This document shows, piece after piece, positions 25,111-33,459 of a DNA stretch of 33,525 nt. Location: positions 1 through 33,525 of the forward strand of contig DEJO01000029.1 of assembly GCA_002353555.1 (NCBI GenBank), in the 5' to 3' direction. Within the stretch, counting starts at the first letter, position 1; every line of letters starts with the position of its first letter. Below the pieces are notes generated by a model. That model saw only the letters and a program-made list of their open reading frames with translations. It ran no database searches and had not been told where the DNA came from. Source of the stretch: Prevotella sp. UBA2746 (GTDB taxonomy: Bacteria > Bacteroidota > Bacteroidia > Bacteroidales > Bacteroidaceae). Both the position numbers and the translations under genes were made by a program.

Positions 25111-25947
25111 ATGAAAAAGAATGTTTTGTGGATTGCAGTGGCAGCAACATGTATCATGGCCACCAGTTGTGCAAGCAAGAAAGACTTAGAGAATTGCAAA
25201 CTCGAAAATAAGCAGCTCACCGGCAACTACCAGACTGCCAAAGAGCAGTTGGCAGCATCGCAAGCCCGCGTGACCAGCCTGGAAGAGCAGTTGGCACAAC
25301 AGAAGAAAGACTATGCCAAGTTGCAACGGTCGTTAGACAAGAGTCTGACCAACGCCAGCCAGAACAACGTCAGCATCGACAAGCTCGTCGACCAGATCAA
25401 CGAGTCGAACCAGTACATCCGCCACCTGGTAGAAGTGAAGAGCAAGAGCGACTCGCTGAACATGGTACTCACCAACAACCTCACACGTTCGCTCTCCAAG
25501 GAAGAGCTCAAGGAAGTTGACGTACAGGTGCTGAAAGGTGTCGTCTACATCTCCCTGGCAGACAACATGCTCTACAAGAGCGGCTCTTACGAAATCAACG
25601 AACGCGCAGCAGAGACGCTCTCGAAGATTGCCAAGATCATCAAGGACTACAAAGACTACGATGTGCTCATCGAAGGAAACACCGACAACGTGCCCATCTC
25701 TCGTGAGAACATCCGCAACAACTGGGACCTCTCCTGTCTGCGTGCCTCCAGTGTCGTACAGGAGTTGCAGAACAAGTACGGTGTTGACCCCAAGCGCCTG
25801 ACAGCCGGCGGCCGTGGCGAGTTTAACCCGATTGCCACCAACGGAACGGAGATCGGCAAGCAACGCAACCGCCGCACCCAGATTATCATCACGCCGAAGC
25901 TCGACCAGTTCATGGAACTCATCGAGCAGGCTCCCGAAGAGAAGTAA
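25111..25947 (+). CDS. OmpA-family peptidoglycan-binding lipoprotein
   Basis: The 278-residue protein has a lipoprotein signal ending at Cys20 (IMATSC), a Gln/Ala/Lys-rich coiled coil (about 24-125, resembling a Braun-lipoprotein-like spacer) and an OmpA C-terminal domain (about 135-262). Peptidoglycan-binding features are visible: NTDNVPIS, Asp206 in DLSCLRA with Arg211, and NRRTQI with Arg255. It should anchor the outer membrane to the wall. It stands alone, divergent from the two-component operon, with a strong terminator at 25969-26013. The long (528 bp) upstream region suggests regulation; I did not find its promoter. Confidence 0.93.
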   Translation: MKKNVLWIAVAATCIMATSCASKKDLENCKLENKQLTGNYQTAKEQLAASQARVTSLEEQLAQQKKDYAKLQRSLDKSLTNASQNNVSIDKLVDQINESNQYIRHLVEVKSKSDSLNMVLTNNLTRSLSKEELKEVDVQVLKGVVYISLADNMLYKSGSYEINERAAETLSKIAKIIKDYKDYDVLIEGNTDNVPISRENIRNNWDLSCLRASSVVQELQNKYGVDPKRLTAGGRGEFNPIATNGTEIGKQRNRRTQIIITPKLDQFMELIEQAPEEK

Positions 25948-25968
25948 AAGACTTCCACTACACATTTC

Positions 25969-26013
25969 CCCCTCCTCTGCCTCTCCACTAATTGTTGTGG
26001 AGGCAAGGAGGGG
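25969..26013 (+). terminator. Terminator of the ompA-family gene
   Basis: A CCCCTCCT-GCCTC-CCAC arm pairs with GTGGAGGC-AGGAGGGG around a short A/T loop, with two small bulges. It is followed on the + strand by TTACTTT. It lies 21 bp after the stop. Confidence 0.75.
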
Positions 26014-26040
26014 TTACTTTATAATATGCCCATCATCTCT

Positions 26041-26532
26041 TTATGGCTTTTCCGTCAAAGCTACAGCCGTAGCGTCAAAATCATCTGTAATAGCCTGTAA
26101 AAGGGAATTGCGGTTTTCTACAATTATAGCAACATAAATCATTTGTCCTTCTACTTTGGCATGAGTCGTACGGATAGTGAAACGATTAGGGTTGGCAGCT
26201 GTTTCAAACCAACGAATAAAAAGTCTGTTTCGTCCAGCTTCACGATGGTCTGAAGAATCGCAATAATAAAGCAGCACATTCTCATATTCCGTAAAGAACT
26301 CGTCAAGAATAATAAAGGTAATAGCGCTGATGTTCGGATCATACGAAGACCGTATATTATCTATTTTGGAAATAGCAAACTGATATGTATCACACCCTCC
26401 AATAGGATTCTCTGCCAAAAAACGGATGCGATAGAGAATTCCATTTTCTGTTCGAAACTCATAACCGCCATTGGCCTCCTTTACTTCGTAAGGAGATTTA
26501 GCATTAATACGTTCAAGCGAAAGCTTTATCAT
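26041..26532 (-). CDS. DUF6169-like protein, third gene of small operon
   Basis: The 163-residue cytoplasmic protein has no signal or membrane segment. It has an N-terminal beta-rich part (YEVKEANGGYEFRTENGILY) and a central FFTEYENVLLYYCDSSDHREAGRNRLFIRWFE block. I tentatively recognise this as the Bacteroidetes DUF6169 family, of unknown function. The C-terminal half continues as strands (YVAIIVENRNSLLQAI). Its ATG overlaps the stop of the preceding 50-codon gene by 4 bp (ATGA), so it is translationally coupled to it. Base composition is more A+T-rich than the core genes to the left. Confidence 0.8.
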   Translation of the reverse strand: MIKLSLERINAKSPYEVKEANGGYEFRTENGILYRIRFLAENPIGGCDTYQFAISKIDNIRSSYDPNISAITFIILDEFFTEYENVLLYYCDSSDHREAGRNRLFIRWFETAANPNRFTIRTTHAKVEGQMIYVAIIVENRNSLLQAITDDFDATAVALTEKP

Positions 26533-26681
26533 AAAAATACCACATTTACATCCTTACCCTTGAATTCAGCTTCCAATTCTTTCTTCCATTCTTGCTTATG
26601 TTGGATAGCTGTTTTTATGAAATCAAGAGCCTCATCTTTTGTTTTTTTTCTCTTCATAAACCCTTTTCTTTGATCAACCAT
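26529..26681 (-). CDS. Small charged protein, second gene of small operon
   Basis: This 50-residue basic/acidic protein (MVDQRKGFMKRKKTKDEALD at its start) has a predicted helix IKTAIQHKQEWKKELEAEFK and a hydrophobic end, VNVVFL. The frame is open to an ATG at 26783. I prefer the ATG at 26681 because it overlaps the stop of the upstream 51-codon gene (ATGGTTGA), which is itself protein-like across the disputed stretch. An ATG at 26657 (MKRKKTKDEALDF) is also possible. It overlaps the third gene by 4 bp. Family unknown. Its QEWKKELE helix resembles the KREWQERRVKELE helix of its neighbour, so the two may be distant duplicates. Confidence 0.6.
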   Translation of the reverse strand: MVDQRKGFMKRKKTKDEALDFIKTAIQHKQEWKKELEAEFKGKDVNVVFL

Positions 26682-26829
26682 TACCGTTATAGCATTCTTC
26701 CATTTCAAGTTCTTTAACTCGTCGTTCCTGCCATTCGCGCTTACGCTGTTTTGCAGCACGGAACATTTGGACAAATTTCTCATGACGTTCCCACTGTTCA
26801 GCAGTGAAAGTCTTAACCGTTGCTTCCAT
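26674..26829 (-). CDS. 51-residue charged protein, first gene of small operon
   Basis: This frame starts 37 bp after the -7 box of a consensus promoter. The protein is strongly helical and charged (TFTAEQWERHEKFVQMFRAA followed by a KREWQERR segment) and ends in CYNGNG. It has no signal peptide. Its TGA is overlapped by the ATG of the second gene. It is cytoplasmic and of unknown function. It could be one half of a frameshifted longer gene, but the overlapping ATG/TGA and complete termini favour a true small gene. Confidence 0.55.
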   Translation of the reverse strand: MEATVKTFTAEQWERHEKFVQMFRAAKQRKREWQERRVKELEMEECYNGNG

Positions 26830-26865
26830 ATCTATTTATCTCTTTTAACGATACCATATCGCAGG

Positions 26866-26897
26866 CAAAGATACACACTTTCATTTAATACAACAAA
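26866..26897 (-). promoter_or_regulatory. Promoter of the three-gene small operon
   Basis: Minus strand TTTG (complement of 26894-26897), 20-bp spacer, TATCTTTG (complement of 26866-26873). Start near 26859, about 30 nt before the ATG at 26829. Confidence 0.75.
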
Positions 26898-26972
26898 CAA
26901 TTCCATAAAATAATTGTAATCCGCCCTATTGCAGAATACCGCGCGCTATGCCAAGCGGAAACAATAACAACA

Positions 26973-27003
26973 TGCGCCCGCAACCATCACGGCTGCGGGC
27001 GCA
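26973..27003 (-). terminator. Hairpin terminator after the surface-protein operon
   Basis: TGCGCCCGCA (26973-26982) and TGCGGGCGCA (26994-27003) are perfect 10-bp arms. On the minus strand the stem is followed by a T-rich stretch (TGTTGTTATTGTTT). It lies 45 bp after the 72-residue gene. Confidence 0.7.
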
Positions 27004-27047
27004 CTCTCTGTTCATATAGAATCTAAAATGTTAGTTAGTCAACATTC

Positions 27048-27266
27048 TTACCATGCTTGCGAATACGAATAGGTGTATTCCTCTTCATCATCCCAAAGGT
27101 TACCCCAGGTGAAGCGAGCTGCGTCATCAGGATCAACCACTATCGTCCCGCTTCCACCGTTTTGATCCTTACCTTCATAGTCTGCAGTTTTTGATGCAGC
27201 ACATAACTCGAAAGGGGAGTCTTGAACAATCTCTATCGAAGGGATTATATACTTTAACTTTTCCAC
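27048..27266 (-). CDS. Small companion protein of the surface protein, GTG start
   Basis: This 72-residue protein starts with GTG one base after the TAA of the 1736-residue gene; an in-frame stop lies just upstream, so no earlier start is available. The N-terminus, MEKLKYIIPSIEIVQDSPFE, then LCAAS, resembles the Y-I-x-P-x-I-E-V plus L-x-A-A-S pattern seen in many tiny Bacteroidales proteins. The centre is Gly/Asp-rich (GKDQNGGSGTIVVDPDD) and the end is acidic and aromatic (FTWGNLWDDEEEYTYSY). It has no classical signal peptide. Translation is probably coupled to the surface protein. Function unknown: a leader-plus-core peptide precursor or an accessory protein are both possible. Confidence 0.6.
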   Translation of the reverse strand: MEKLKYIIPSIEIVQDSPFELCAASKTADYEGKDQNGGSGTIVVDPDDAARFTWGNLWDDEEEYTYSYSQAW

Positions 27267-27267
27267 T

Positions 27268-30200
27268 TTATTTTACTACTTTTTGTCCATTAATAATATA
27301 CACACCTGCAGGAAGTTTTACTGAATCATCAGCAGCATTGCTAATTTTCTTTCCATCGATGGTATAAATACCTTTTATAGTAACATTACCCAAACTATCA
27401 TAAATAGAACCATCAGTAACGCCTTCAATTACAGTAACGACATTCTGCTGTTCTTCGGGAACATCTTCATAAGGCTCCTCAATAACATTCTTACCTATTC
27501 GGGCAAGACTTTCATCAGAGGTTGGATTCTTCAAATATGCACGATAACGACCGATAGGCAATCCCTCACTACGTACGTCTGTTGTTCCAGGATAATACTT
27601 ACCCACTCGCTTCAAAGCACCAGAATCACTCATGAAGTATGAGAACATCGGCATATAACAAGTATTGTAATCTGTAGAGCCAACAAAATGGAAACCATCA
27701 GATGCAATAATCTTCTCCTTATGCGAATCATTACTAATCTCAGATGCAGCAGGCTTTCCTTCCTCGAAGGTTACACCTTCAAAGACAATGTCTGACTTTG
27801 TTGTTGGTACAACACCCTCATCCTCATCAAAATCAGGATAGATAAAGTATGGACGACCTGCTTCCATCATGTGATAGTTATGCTGAACGAAATGAATGTT
27901 CGTATTATTGCTTGTCAACTTTTCGTAAGTTACTATTTTAGCTTTTTCACCAAAGACCTTCTTAAAGTTATACTCGCTAACAGCAAAGGGCAAACATAGT
28001 GATGTCCAAGTCTTATTCTTAAATACACGTCCTCTATAAGTTACATTACAAGGAACATTATAGTTTGTAAAAGAACCACTGAGGTACTGGTCTGCCACAA
28101 CAGCATCATCATCACTGATAGTTACAGAAGTAGCAGCCGGCCCATTATTGTGTTCAGCCGTTCCATCAAAGCCATCAGGAACGAAGGCGAAGCCGCTGAA
28201 CTGGGGTTTACTGTTGTTCTGGAATACCCAATAGCTCTTACCTGCTTTCACACGGACGGCATAGCGCACGTATGCCTTACTAATCAAGGCATATCCATTA
28301 CTCTCGTCATCCTTGAAAATAGACTGCCTCTCGCCAACACCAGTCCAAGCATCGATAATGTCACTCTTAAGAGCAGACTTGTTTGAATCGCTGCCTTTAT
28401 AATCAGCATCAAAGCCAGTCAAGGAAGAATTAACCGTCTTACTCCATTGGAACACGGTGCCTTCGTTGCTTTCACTGGTTAAATTTGTATTCGCCTTCAC
28501 GTTATCATCGTCCTTTCCACAACGAAGAATACCTTCGGTATACGTAGCTTGTGAACCCAAGAAGGTCTTCACACCTGCACTCATGTTTGGATCACTATCA
28601 TAAGAGATATCTGTTGAAACAGGAGCACCCGTCTCATCAACGACATAAAGTGGTTGCCACATTAGTCGTTCATAGTTCTTTGAAGTATTCAGCAGGCTGT
28701 GCGGATCACCCGTGTAGGAGCAAACACCATTCTGTACGAGGTAGACAAACAGGTAACCGCTGGTGCGCGGCTCGAAACGCCAATAAGCACCGTGGGCAGG
28801 CAGCGTGAAAGTATTCATGTAATAGCCTTCGCGACCTTTGGACATATTGTCTGCACCCGTCAGATAGTTTCTATAGTCCATGTAACCGTCCTCGTCTGAA
28901 GGATTCTCCTTACATACATTGCTGTATGAAAAGCCATCAATAAACTTATTGAACTGATGGTCGTCTTCCGTGAAACCTCCAACTCCATACTCACCCTTGT
29001 TCTCCCATGCGTCACCATTTGCAATGGCATTCTCTGTACCGTCCAGTTTAATTTGGGTATATCTATTTGCCCATCCACCGTAAGTCATACGAATTGGAGT
29101 AGGGATATTATAAGTAGTTACCACCTGACCAGACTGACCACCATAATTCTCTGCATCTAAGTCATAAATCGATTCATCCTTTCCGTCTCCCAAACGATAG
29201 GTAGGAATGTCGGCAATAATCAGATTATAATACGGATACTTAAATACATTTTCTTTAGTCTGTGACTGCACCTTACCGCGAATGATGACACCATCGTAAG
29301 AAAGACTCTTCGGAGACACCTTACCAGTTGTCGCATTCACCTCTGCAACTGAAGCATCAGCAGAAGAATAGGTGACTACCGATGGTAAAGATTGTTCTGC
29401 CAATACAGGAACGGTTGTCAAACCACTCAAGAATGCAGAACCTGTTGTCACAGGTGCAGTATCGCTAATATTGTTGATAAATGCAGGCTCGAACGATACG
29501 CCATGCATGTTAATCTGACCTCCTGTCTTACAATAGAGATGGTAACTGTGATCTTCTAACAGAGGCATAGTGAAGGTATGGTCGCCCTTTACCAATGAAG
29601 TTGGTGAGAATTCTTGCTTTATACTGGGGTCGTCATAATCAACCAACACGTAAGTCTGACCTGCTTCCCAACGGGCATCAACCGTCAAGAATCCATTGGT
29701 TATAGCATACAATTCATAGAACGCACCACCTGTAGCAATGCCGTCCTCATTCAGGACAACGGGGGTACTGTCAGTGATAAACTTGTTACCTTTACCTTCG
29801 TTACCAGCTATACCATCTCTTATATCGTTGGCATTGTCATAAGAGCCTACTTCCTCTGTTCCGTCAGATTGTACAGTCCATGTAGAACCGTCAAACGTAC
29901 CAAAACGAAGATTCAATCCAGGAATTCCGGAAATCGTATAACCTGCATAAATAGTTCCCTCTCCAATAAAGTGCATTTTACCCATGACCTTGTCCTTGGC
30001 ATAGTCATAGTCTGTAGTTCCTGTATTACCTGAATTACGCTGGGCGCCCTCCTCTTTACTACTGATAATTTCATAAAGAACAGAACCGTCCATAATGTGA
30101 ATCGTGTAGTCACCAGTCAACTCATGTACCGTATAACCTCCAACATAGTCATCATTAGCATCTTTTTTGTTAGTTGCCACAACATGAATGGTAACATCGC

Positions 30201-32478
30201 CTGTATGTGCTGAACCTATTGCCACCTCATGCTGGAAAGAATTATCTGTACTATTTGCTACTGTTGTTCCCGTATTGCTTGGATCGCTTCCAACAGTAAA
30301 CGTAAAATCAAAGTCTTTTGATACTTCTGTTCCAAAATTATCAACTACCCATACCTCTGGCTCTGCAAAACCTTGCTGACCGAGGGAAGCTACCAATTCT
30401 TGCGGGTCTATTTTTAATTCAGGAATATGGCTGTCAGTAACGGTATAAGTTACAATCTGCTCTTCTCCGATGTCCCACCTTACATGGTTCCACGGCCAAA
30501 TGGTGTATTTGATTTGCAAGTCTTTACCTGTTTCATTCTTATACTGCTCAGAAGTCTTCGTAAACGTCATTGTCCACAACTTATCTGTACCAAAGCCTTT
30601 AACTGACCAATACTTATATGATTTAATTCTCGCCAGTTGGTCGTCAGTATATACAGGAGAGCCGTCTTTTTTAACATCAAAGTCATAATGGTCTGGGGCC
30701 ACCTTTACTCCATTCTCATCTAATGCTACCATACGGTCATAATGCGGCCAGTTTGTAATGACGATGCCTGCATCTGCAGGGAATTCAAACGAATATTGGA
30801 AAGTGTCGCCACCATTATTTCCATCGAAAGTCAAAATGCCTGCTTCTCCATCATTAGAGTCATCTATATATCCAGAAACTTCGAAACGGTTGTTAAAAGA
30901 AATGGAATTATTCTGGGTTATTGAAATAGATGAAGGATCTGGATCGAAGACTAACTTCGGCGACCGCTTCATTACGTCAATATAAAAATAGACAGGTTCG
31001 GTCAGGCATTTATATTCGGTATTTCTTTCTTCATATCCTTCTTTTGTATTTTCGAAAGGAGTCTTTTTAGTAAATTCATACCATGCTTCAATTCCATTGC
31101 CATCACCAGCATAGTGGTCGGCAACGACAACCATACCGACTTTCAACAGACCGGGAAGGCCCGTCTGGAACTTTGCAGGAGTATTACGGAACTGAGTAGT
31201 AGCAGGACGCGATGAAATACTACTTCCCGTAGGCTCGCCTGCTGATTGTATCGTACCGTTGTCAATTGTTTCCGGTGCTTGGCAACGATCTTCGTATGTA
31301 TTATCCTCAACCACGAAATACTTCACAGCTAACTGTCCGTGCTTAGAAAGATCACTTCCATCACTTCCTGTAACAACTGGAATAGGGAAGGGATGCATGT
31401 AATTATCCGAATAGTAATTATGCCCATACTTGACATAATGTAACGTTTCGCCTGCAGCCATCGGCTCATTAGTCAAAGGATTAATCATTGACAATGTTGC
31501 CGTCATCTTAGTTGACGTAAAGTTAATATTTACGGGAACATCCAAAGTTTGCGCCGAATAGGTAGAAGCATACTCTGGTTTCGGAGTAAAGGTAACGGTC
31601 AAATTGGCAATACCTGTTGCTGAGCTATACGGTTTTACTGCATCCTCCTCATTTTCCAAGTTATTTCCCGAAGCATCTGTTCCAGATAATTTCACTGTCA
31701 AATAAGTGGAATATCCATCGTTTATACCAGTTCCGTTAGTAACAATCTGTATTTTCTCATCACTCCCATCACCAACTTTCGGTGCATAGGTAATATTATA
31801 AAACTCAGACAAGTCTTGTGTACGTCCATTCTGGGTTAAGGTAATTGAGGGAGTAGGTAATGCGACCTTCTGCCCTACATTTGTATATGACCACCTTTGG
31901 TCCCACGATTGTTGTTGCGTAGTTTGACTTACCTTCAGGTTAATGGTTGAAGGAGAAGCTGACACCGTGGGGGTTACTGGACTTATCCTAATCTTATAAG
32001 TTTTATATACATCAGCATATTGAGAAGCAAAAGCAGCTTTCGCCTTGGCGACAACACGAATGGTTACTTCGCCTGTGCTGGACCCTATCTTCACATCGCC
32101 ATAATAGCGCGTAATCGTAGTACCTGTTGTGGCATCTGTCGTAATCTGATTACCGTTTACATCGGTACCAAAAGAAGTATCACTTTCATGACCATCAACA
32201 TAATAAGTAATCTGATACTTAGAAAGCTGCGATTCATGAAGATCACCTTCTCCAATAGTGTAAAGAGCTACGGTCGGTTTCTCAAATCCCAACCAGTTTG
32301 GATAGTAGGTAGCTGTCAGATAGTCATCATCGGGCATCAGCCTACTGCCATTGTTGGATTTGTCCGTAAGTTCCAATGTAGGCGTAATTTGTGCCCACAC
32401 ACTTCCTCCTGCAAACACCATTAGCATGGTAAGCAGGAATCTGGTCTTAAAACTTTTAAGATTTTCCATTCGAATCAT
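27268..32478 (-). CDS. Giant secreted surface protein with type IX secretion-like C-terminus
   Basis: The 1736-residue protein has a signal peptide; the start could be M1 (32478) or M4 (32469), the latter giving MENLKSFKTRFLLTMLMVFA with cleavage near VWAQ. The body is a chain of beta-rich, Ig-like or bacterial-adhesin-like segments with Thr/Ser/Asn/Asp-rich composition. Recurrent strands of the type VTIRVVAKAKA, VTIHVVATNKK and ATGKVSPKSL suggest repeated cadherin/Big-like domains. The last about 45 residues (GIYTIDGKKI, then LPAGVYIINGQKVVK) match the Prevotella/Porphyromonas type of T9SS C-terminal sorting tail. No enzymatic motif is recognised. It is more A+T-rich than the core genes. A long upstream region precedes it. 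It is likely an adhesin or surface-layer component. Confidence 0.88.
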   Translation of the reverse strand: MIRMENLKSFKTRFLLTMLMVFAGGSVWAQITPTLELTDKSNNGSRLMPDDDYLTATYYPNWLGFEKPTVALYTIGEGDLHESQLSKYQITYYVDGHESDTSFGTDVNGNQITTDATTGTTITRYYGDVKIGSSTGEVTIRVVAKAKAAFASQYADVYKTYKIRISPVTPTVSASPSTINLKVSQTTQQQSWDQRWSYTNVGQKVALPTPSITLTQNGRTQDLSEFYNITYAPKVGDGSDEKIQIVTNGTGINDGYSTYLTVKLSGTDASGNNLENEEDAVKPYSSATGIANLTVTFTPKPEYASTYSAQTLDVPVNINFTSTKMTATLSMINPLTNEPMAAGETLHYVKYGHNYYSDNYMHPFPIPVVTGSDGSDLSKHGQLAVKYFVVEDNTYEDRCQAPETIDNGTIQSAGEPTGSSISSRPATTQFRNTPAKFQTGLPGLLKVGMVVVADHYAGDGNGIEAWYEFTKKTPFENTKEGYEERNTEYKCLTEPVYFYIDVMKRSPKLVFDPDPSSISITQNNSISFNNRFEVSGYIDDSNDGEAGILTFDGNNGGDTFQYSFEFPADAGIVITNWPHYDRMVALDENGVKVAPDHYDFDVKKDGSPVYTDDQLARIKSYKYWSVKGFGTDKLWTMTFTKTSEQYKNETGKDLQIKYTIWPWNHVRWDIGEEQIVTYTVTDSHIPELKIDPQELVASLGQQGFAEPEVWVVDNFGTEVSKDFDFTFTVGSDPSNTGTTVANSTDNSFQHEVAIGSAHTGDVTIHVVATNKKDANDDYVGGYTVHELTGDYTIHIMDGSVLYEIISSKEEGAQRNSGNTGTTDYDYAKDKVMGKMHFIGEGTIYAGYTISGIPGLNLRFGTFDGSTWTVQSDGTEEVGSYDNANDIRDGIAGNEGKGNKFITDSTPVVLNEDGIATGGAFYELYAITNGFLTVDARWEAGQTYVLVDYDDPSIKQEFSPTSLVKGDHTFTMPLLEDHSYHLYCKTGGQINMHGVSFEPAFINNISDTAPVTTGSAFLSGLTTVPVLAEQSLPSVVTYSSADASVAEVNATTGKVSPKSLSYDGVIIRGKVQSQTKENVFKYPYYNLIIADIPTYRLGDGKDESIYDLDAENYGGQSGQVVTTYNIPTPIRMTYGGWANRYTQIKLDGTENAIANGDAWENKGEYGVGGFTEDDHQFNKFIDGFSYSNVCKENPSDEDGYMDYRNYLTGADNMSKGREGYYMNTFTLPAHGAYWRFEPRTSGYLFVYLVQNGVCSYTGDPHSLLNTSKNYERLMWQPLYVVDETGAPVSTDISYDSDPNMSAGVKTFLGSQATYTEGILRCGKDDDNVKANTNLTSESNEGTVFQWSKTVNSSLTGFDADYKGSDSNKSALKSDIIDAWTGVGERQSIFKDDESNGYALISKAYVRYAVRVKAGKSYWVFQNNSKPQFSGFAFVPDGFDGTAEHNNGPAATSVTISDDDAVVADQYLSGSFTNYNVPCNVTYRGRVFKNKTWTSLCLPFAVSEYNFKKVFGEKAKIVTYEKLTSNNTNIHFVQHNYHMMEAGRPYFIYPDFDEDEGVVPTTKSDIVFEGVTFEEGKPAASEISNDSHKEKIIASDGFHFVGSTDYNTCYMPMFSYFMSDSGALKRVGKYYPGTTDVRSEGLPIGRYRAYLKNPTSDESLARIGKNVIEEPYEDVPEEQQNVVTVIEGVTDGSIYDSLGNVTIKGIYTIDGKKISNAADDSVKLPAGVYIINGQKVVK

Positions 32479-32708
32479 CTGTTTGAGTTATACTTATATT
32501 TATATTCTATCTTTCACTTCCGCTTTGGCGGGTAGCATTCGGCTTCTGCCCGTGCCTTCCTCTCATGGTATATTACATAACACACTCTCCAACAAACTGT
32601 ATGGAATAGTGTATGTCCGTATCGATGAAGGCTTTATATATTGTATATGTAGTATGGGATTACCCCCAATTATCGTACTAACTAACAATTTTCTTTTTAG
32701 CAATTATC

Positions 32709-32852
32709 AAGCCTGCTTGTCTTTGTGGTCGTGCACATCGATGTCGTGTCCGTGCACATACGGTTGAAATTCGGGTGCAAAATTAATAGGTTTCAGAGTA
32801 TCCAACACTTTAATTTTTGGCAAAACGCATGGAATTTCTGGCAAGCAGGCTT
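32709..32852. repeat. Separated inverted repeat and CGTGCACAT direct pair
   Basis: AAGCCTGCTTG (32709-32719) and CAAGCAGGCTT (32842-32852) are exact reverse complements about 120 bp apart. Within the interval CGTGCACAT occurs twice (32730 and 32751) with 21-bp spacing. Upstream of the surface-protein gene; possible regulatory sites. Confidence 0.4.
32778..32785 (-). promoter_or_regulatory. Possible -7 element of the surface-protein gene
   Basis: Minus strand TAATTTTG matches TAnnTTTG. Only a TTG lies upstream, with 17-bp spacing, so the match is partial. If used, the 5' untranslated leader would be about 300 nt. It is the only TAnnTTTG match I found between the gene and about 33000. Confidence 0.3.
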
Positions 32853-33304
32853 ACTTTTCAGAATACTGTTGTATCGATTTATACCTAAAATGTTGCCAAA
32901 ACATTTCCAATTACAACATTCGGAAAGGTTTTTATAGTAATCCGAAAGCAAAGACGACGGACACAAATTACTCGAATGACTCGAATTTTTGAACAACGGT
33001 AATCGCTAAGCGCTTGCCAGAGCAAGAAAAAACGGAAATGCGGAAGGGGCATCCCAAACGGGATGATAAAACTCCTTTAAATCCTTAGACGCTTAATCGC
33101 AGATTGCATGGATGACAAAATGGTAAACTCGCATTCTCGTCACAAGTGACTAAATCTCAAAGATTTCGCATACGCACTAAACTTAGATACCGAGAAAATT
33201 AAAATTGGTCGCATATTTGATATATCATTTATTAATCATTATAAGATTTTATAGTGTATCGTAACTTACTGACAGTCAGATTGTTAAAACCGTTATCTAC
33301 GGCG
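32853..33304. other. A+T-rich intergenic DNA, no gene seen
   Basis: No convincing coding frame on either strand. It contains a short CTCGAAT-type direct pair (near 32970), a CATCCC/GGGATG hairpin (near 33049), GTCAC/GTGAC (33139-33150) and AAATCT/AGATTT (33152-33166) palindromes, and CTGAC/GTCAG near 33270. No tRNA-like or terminator-like unit stands out. Confidence 0.45.
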
Positions 33305-33429
33305 TAACATCGGATAGCTGTCACATAACATCGGGTAAACTGTGGCATAACATCGGGAACAGCACGAATAACATCGGATAAAAAGGGATGATTGTGGCGT
33401 AACATCGGATAGCTGTGACATAACATCGG
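33305..33429. repeat. Six-copy TAACATCGG array, 21-22-bp period
   Basis: TAACATCGG occurs at 33305, 33326, 33348, 33369, 33400 and 33421, with spacings of 21, 22, 21, 31 and 21 bp. A longer unit is also repeated: 33301-33334 and 33396-33429 are identical except for one base. The spacings break any reading frame, and the units are far too short for CRISPR. No gene is seen overlapping it. Confidence 0.85.
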
Positions 33430-33459
33430 ATATAATAGTTAACCCTTAATCGTGAACTC

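Noticed and set aside
26529..26783. 84-codon version of the second small gene
   Set aside because: Its first 34 codons overlap the 51-codon gene, whose sequence is more protein-like. The ATG at 26681 overlaps that gene's stop in the manner of coupled genes. The longer form cannot be fully excluded.
26674..26829. Frameshifted single gene made of the two small frames
   Set aside because: Both have their own start and stop in the usual overlap arrangement, and the two similar helices would be repeated in a fusion. Considered less likely, though only homologues can settle it.
33232..33426. Minus-strand frame of 64 codons across the TAACATCGG array
   Set aside because: Repeat spacing of 21, 22 and 31 bp breaks the frame, so the peptide repeat is not kept. 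It reads as a translation of repeat DNA, not a protein.
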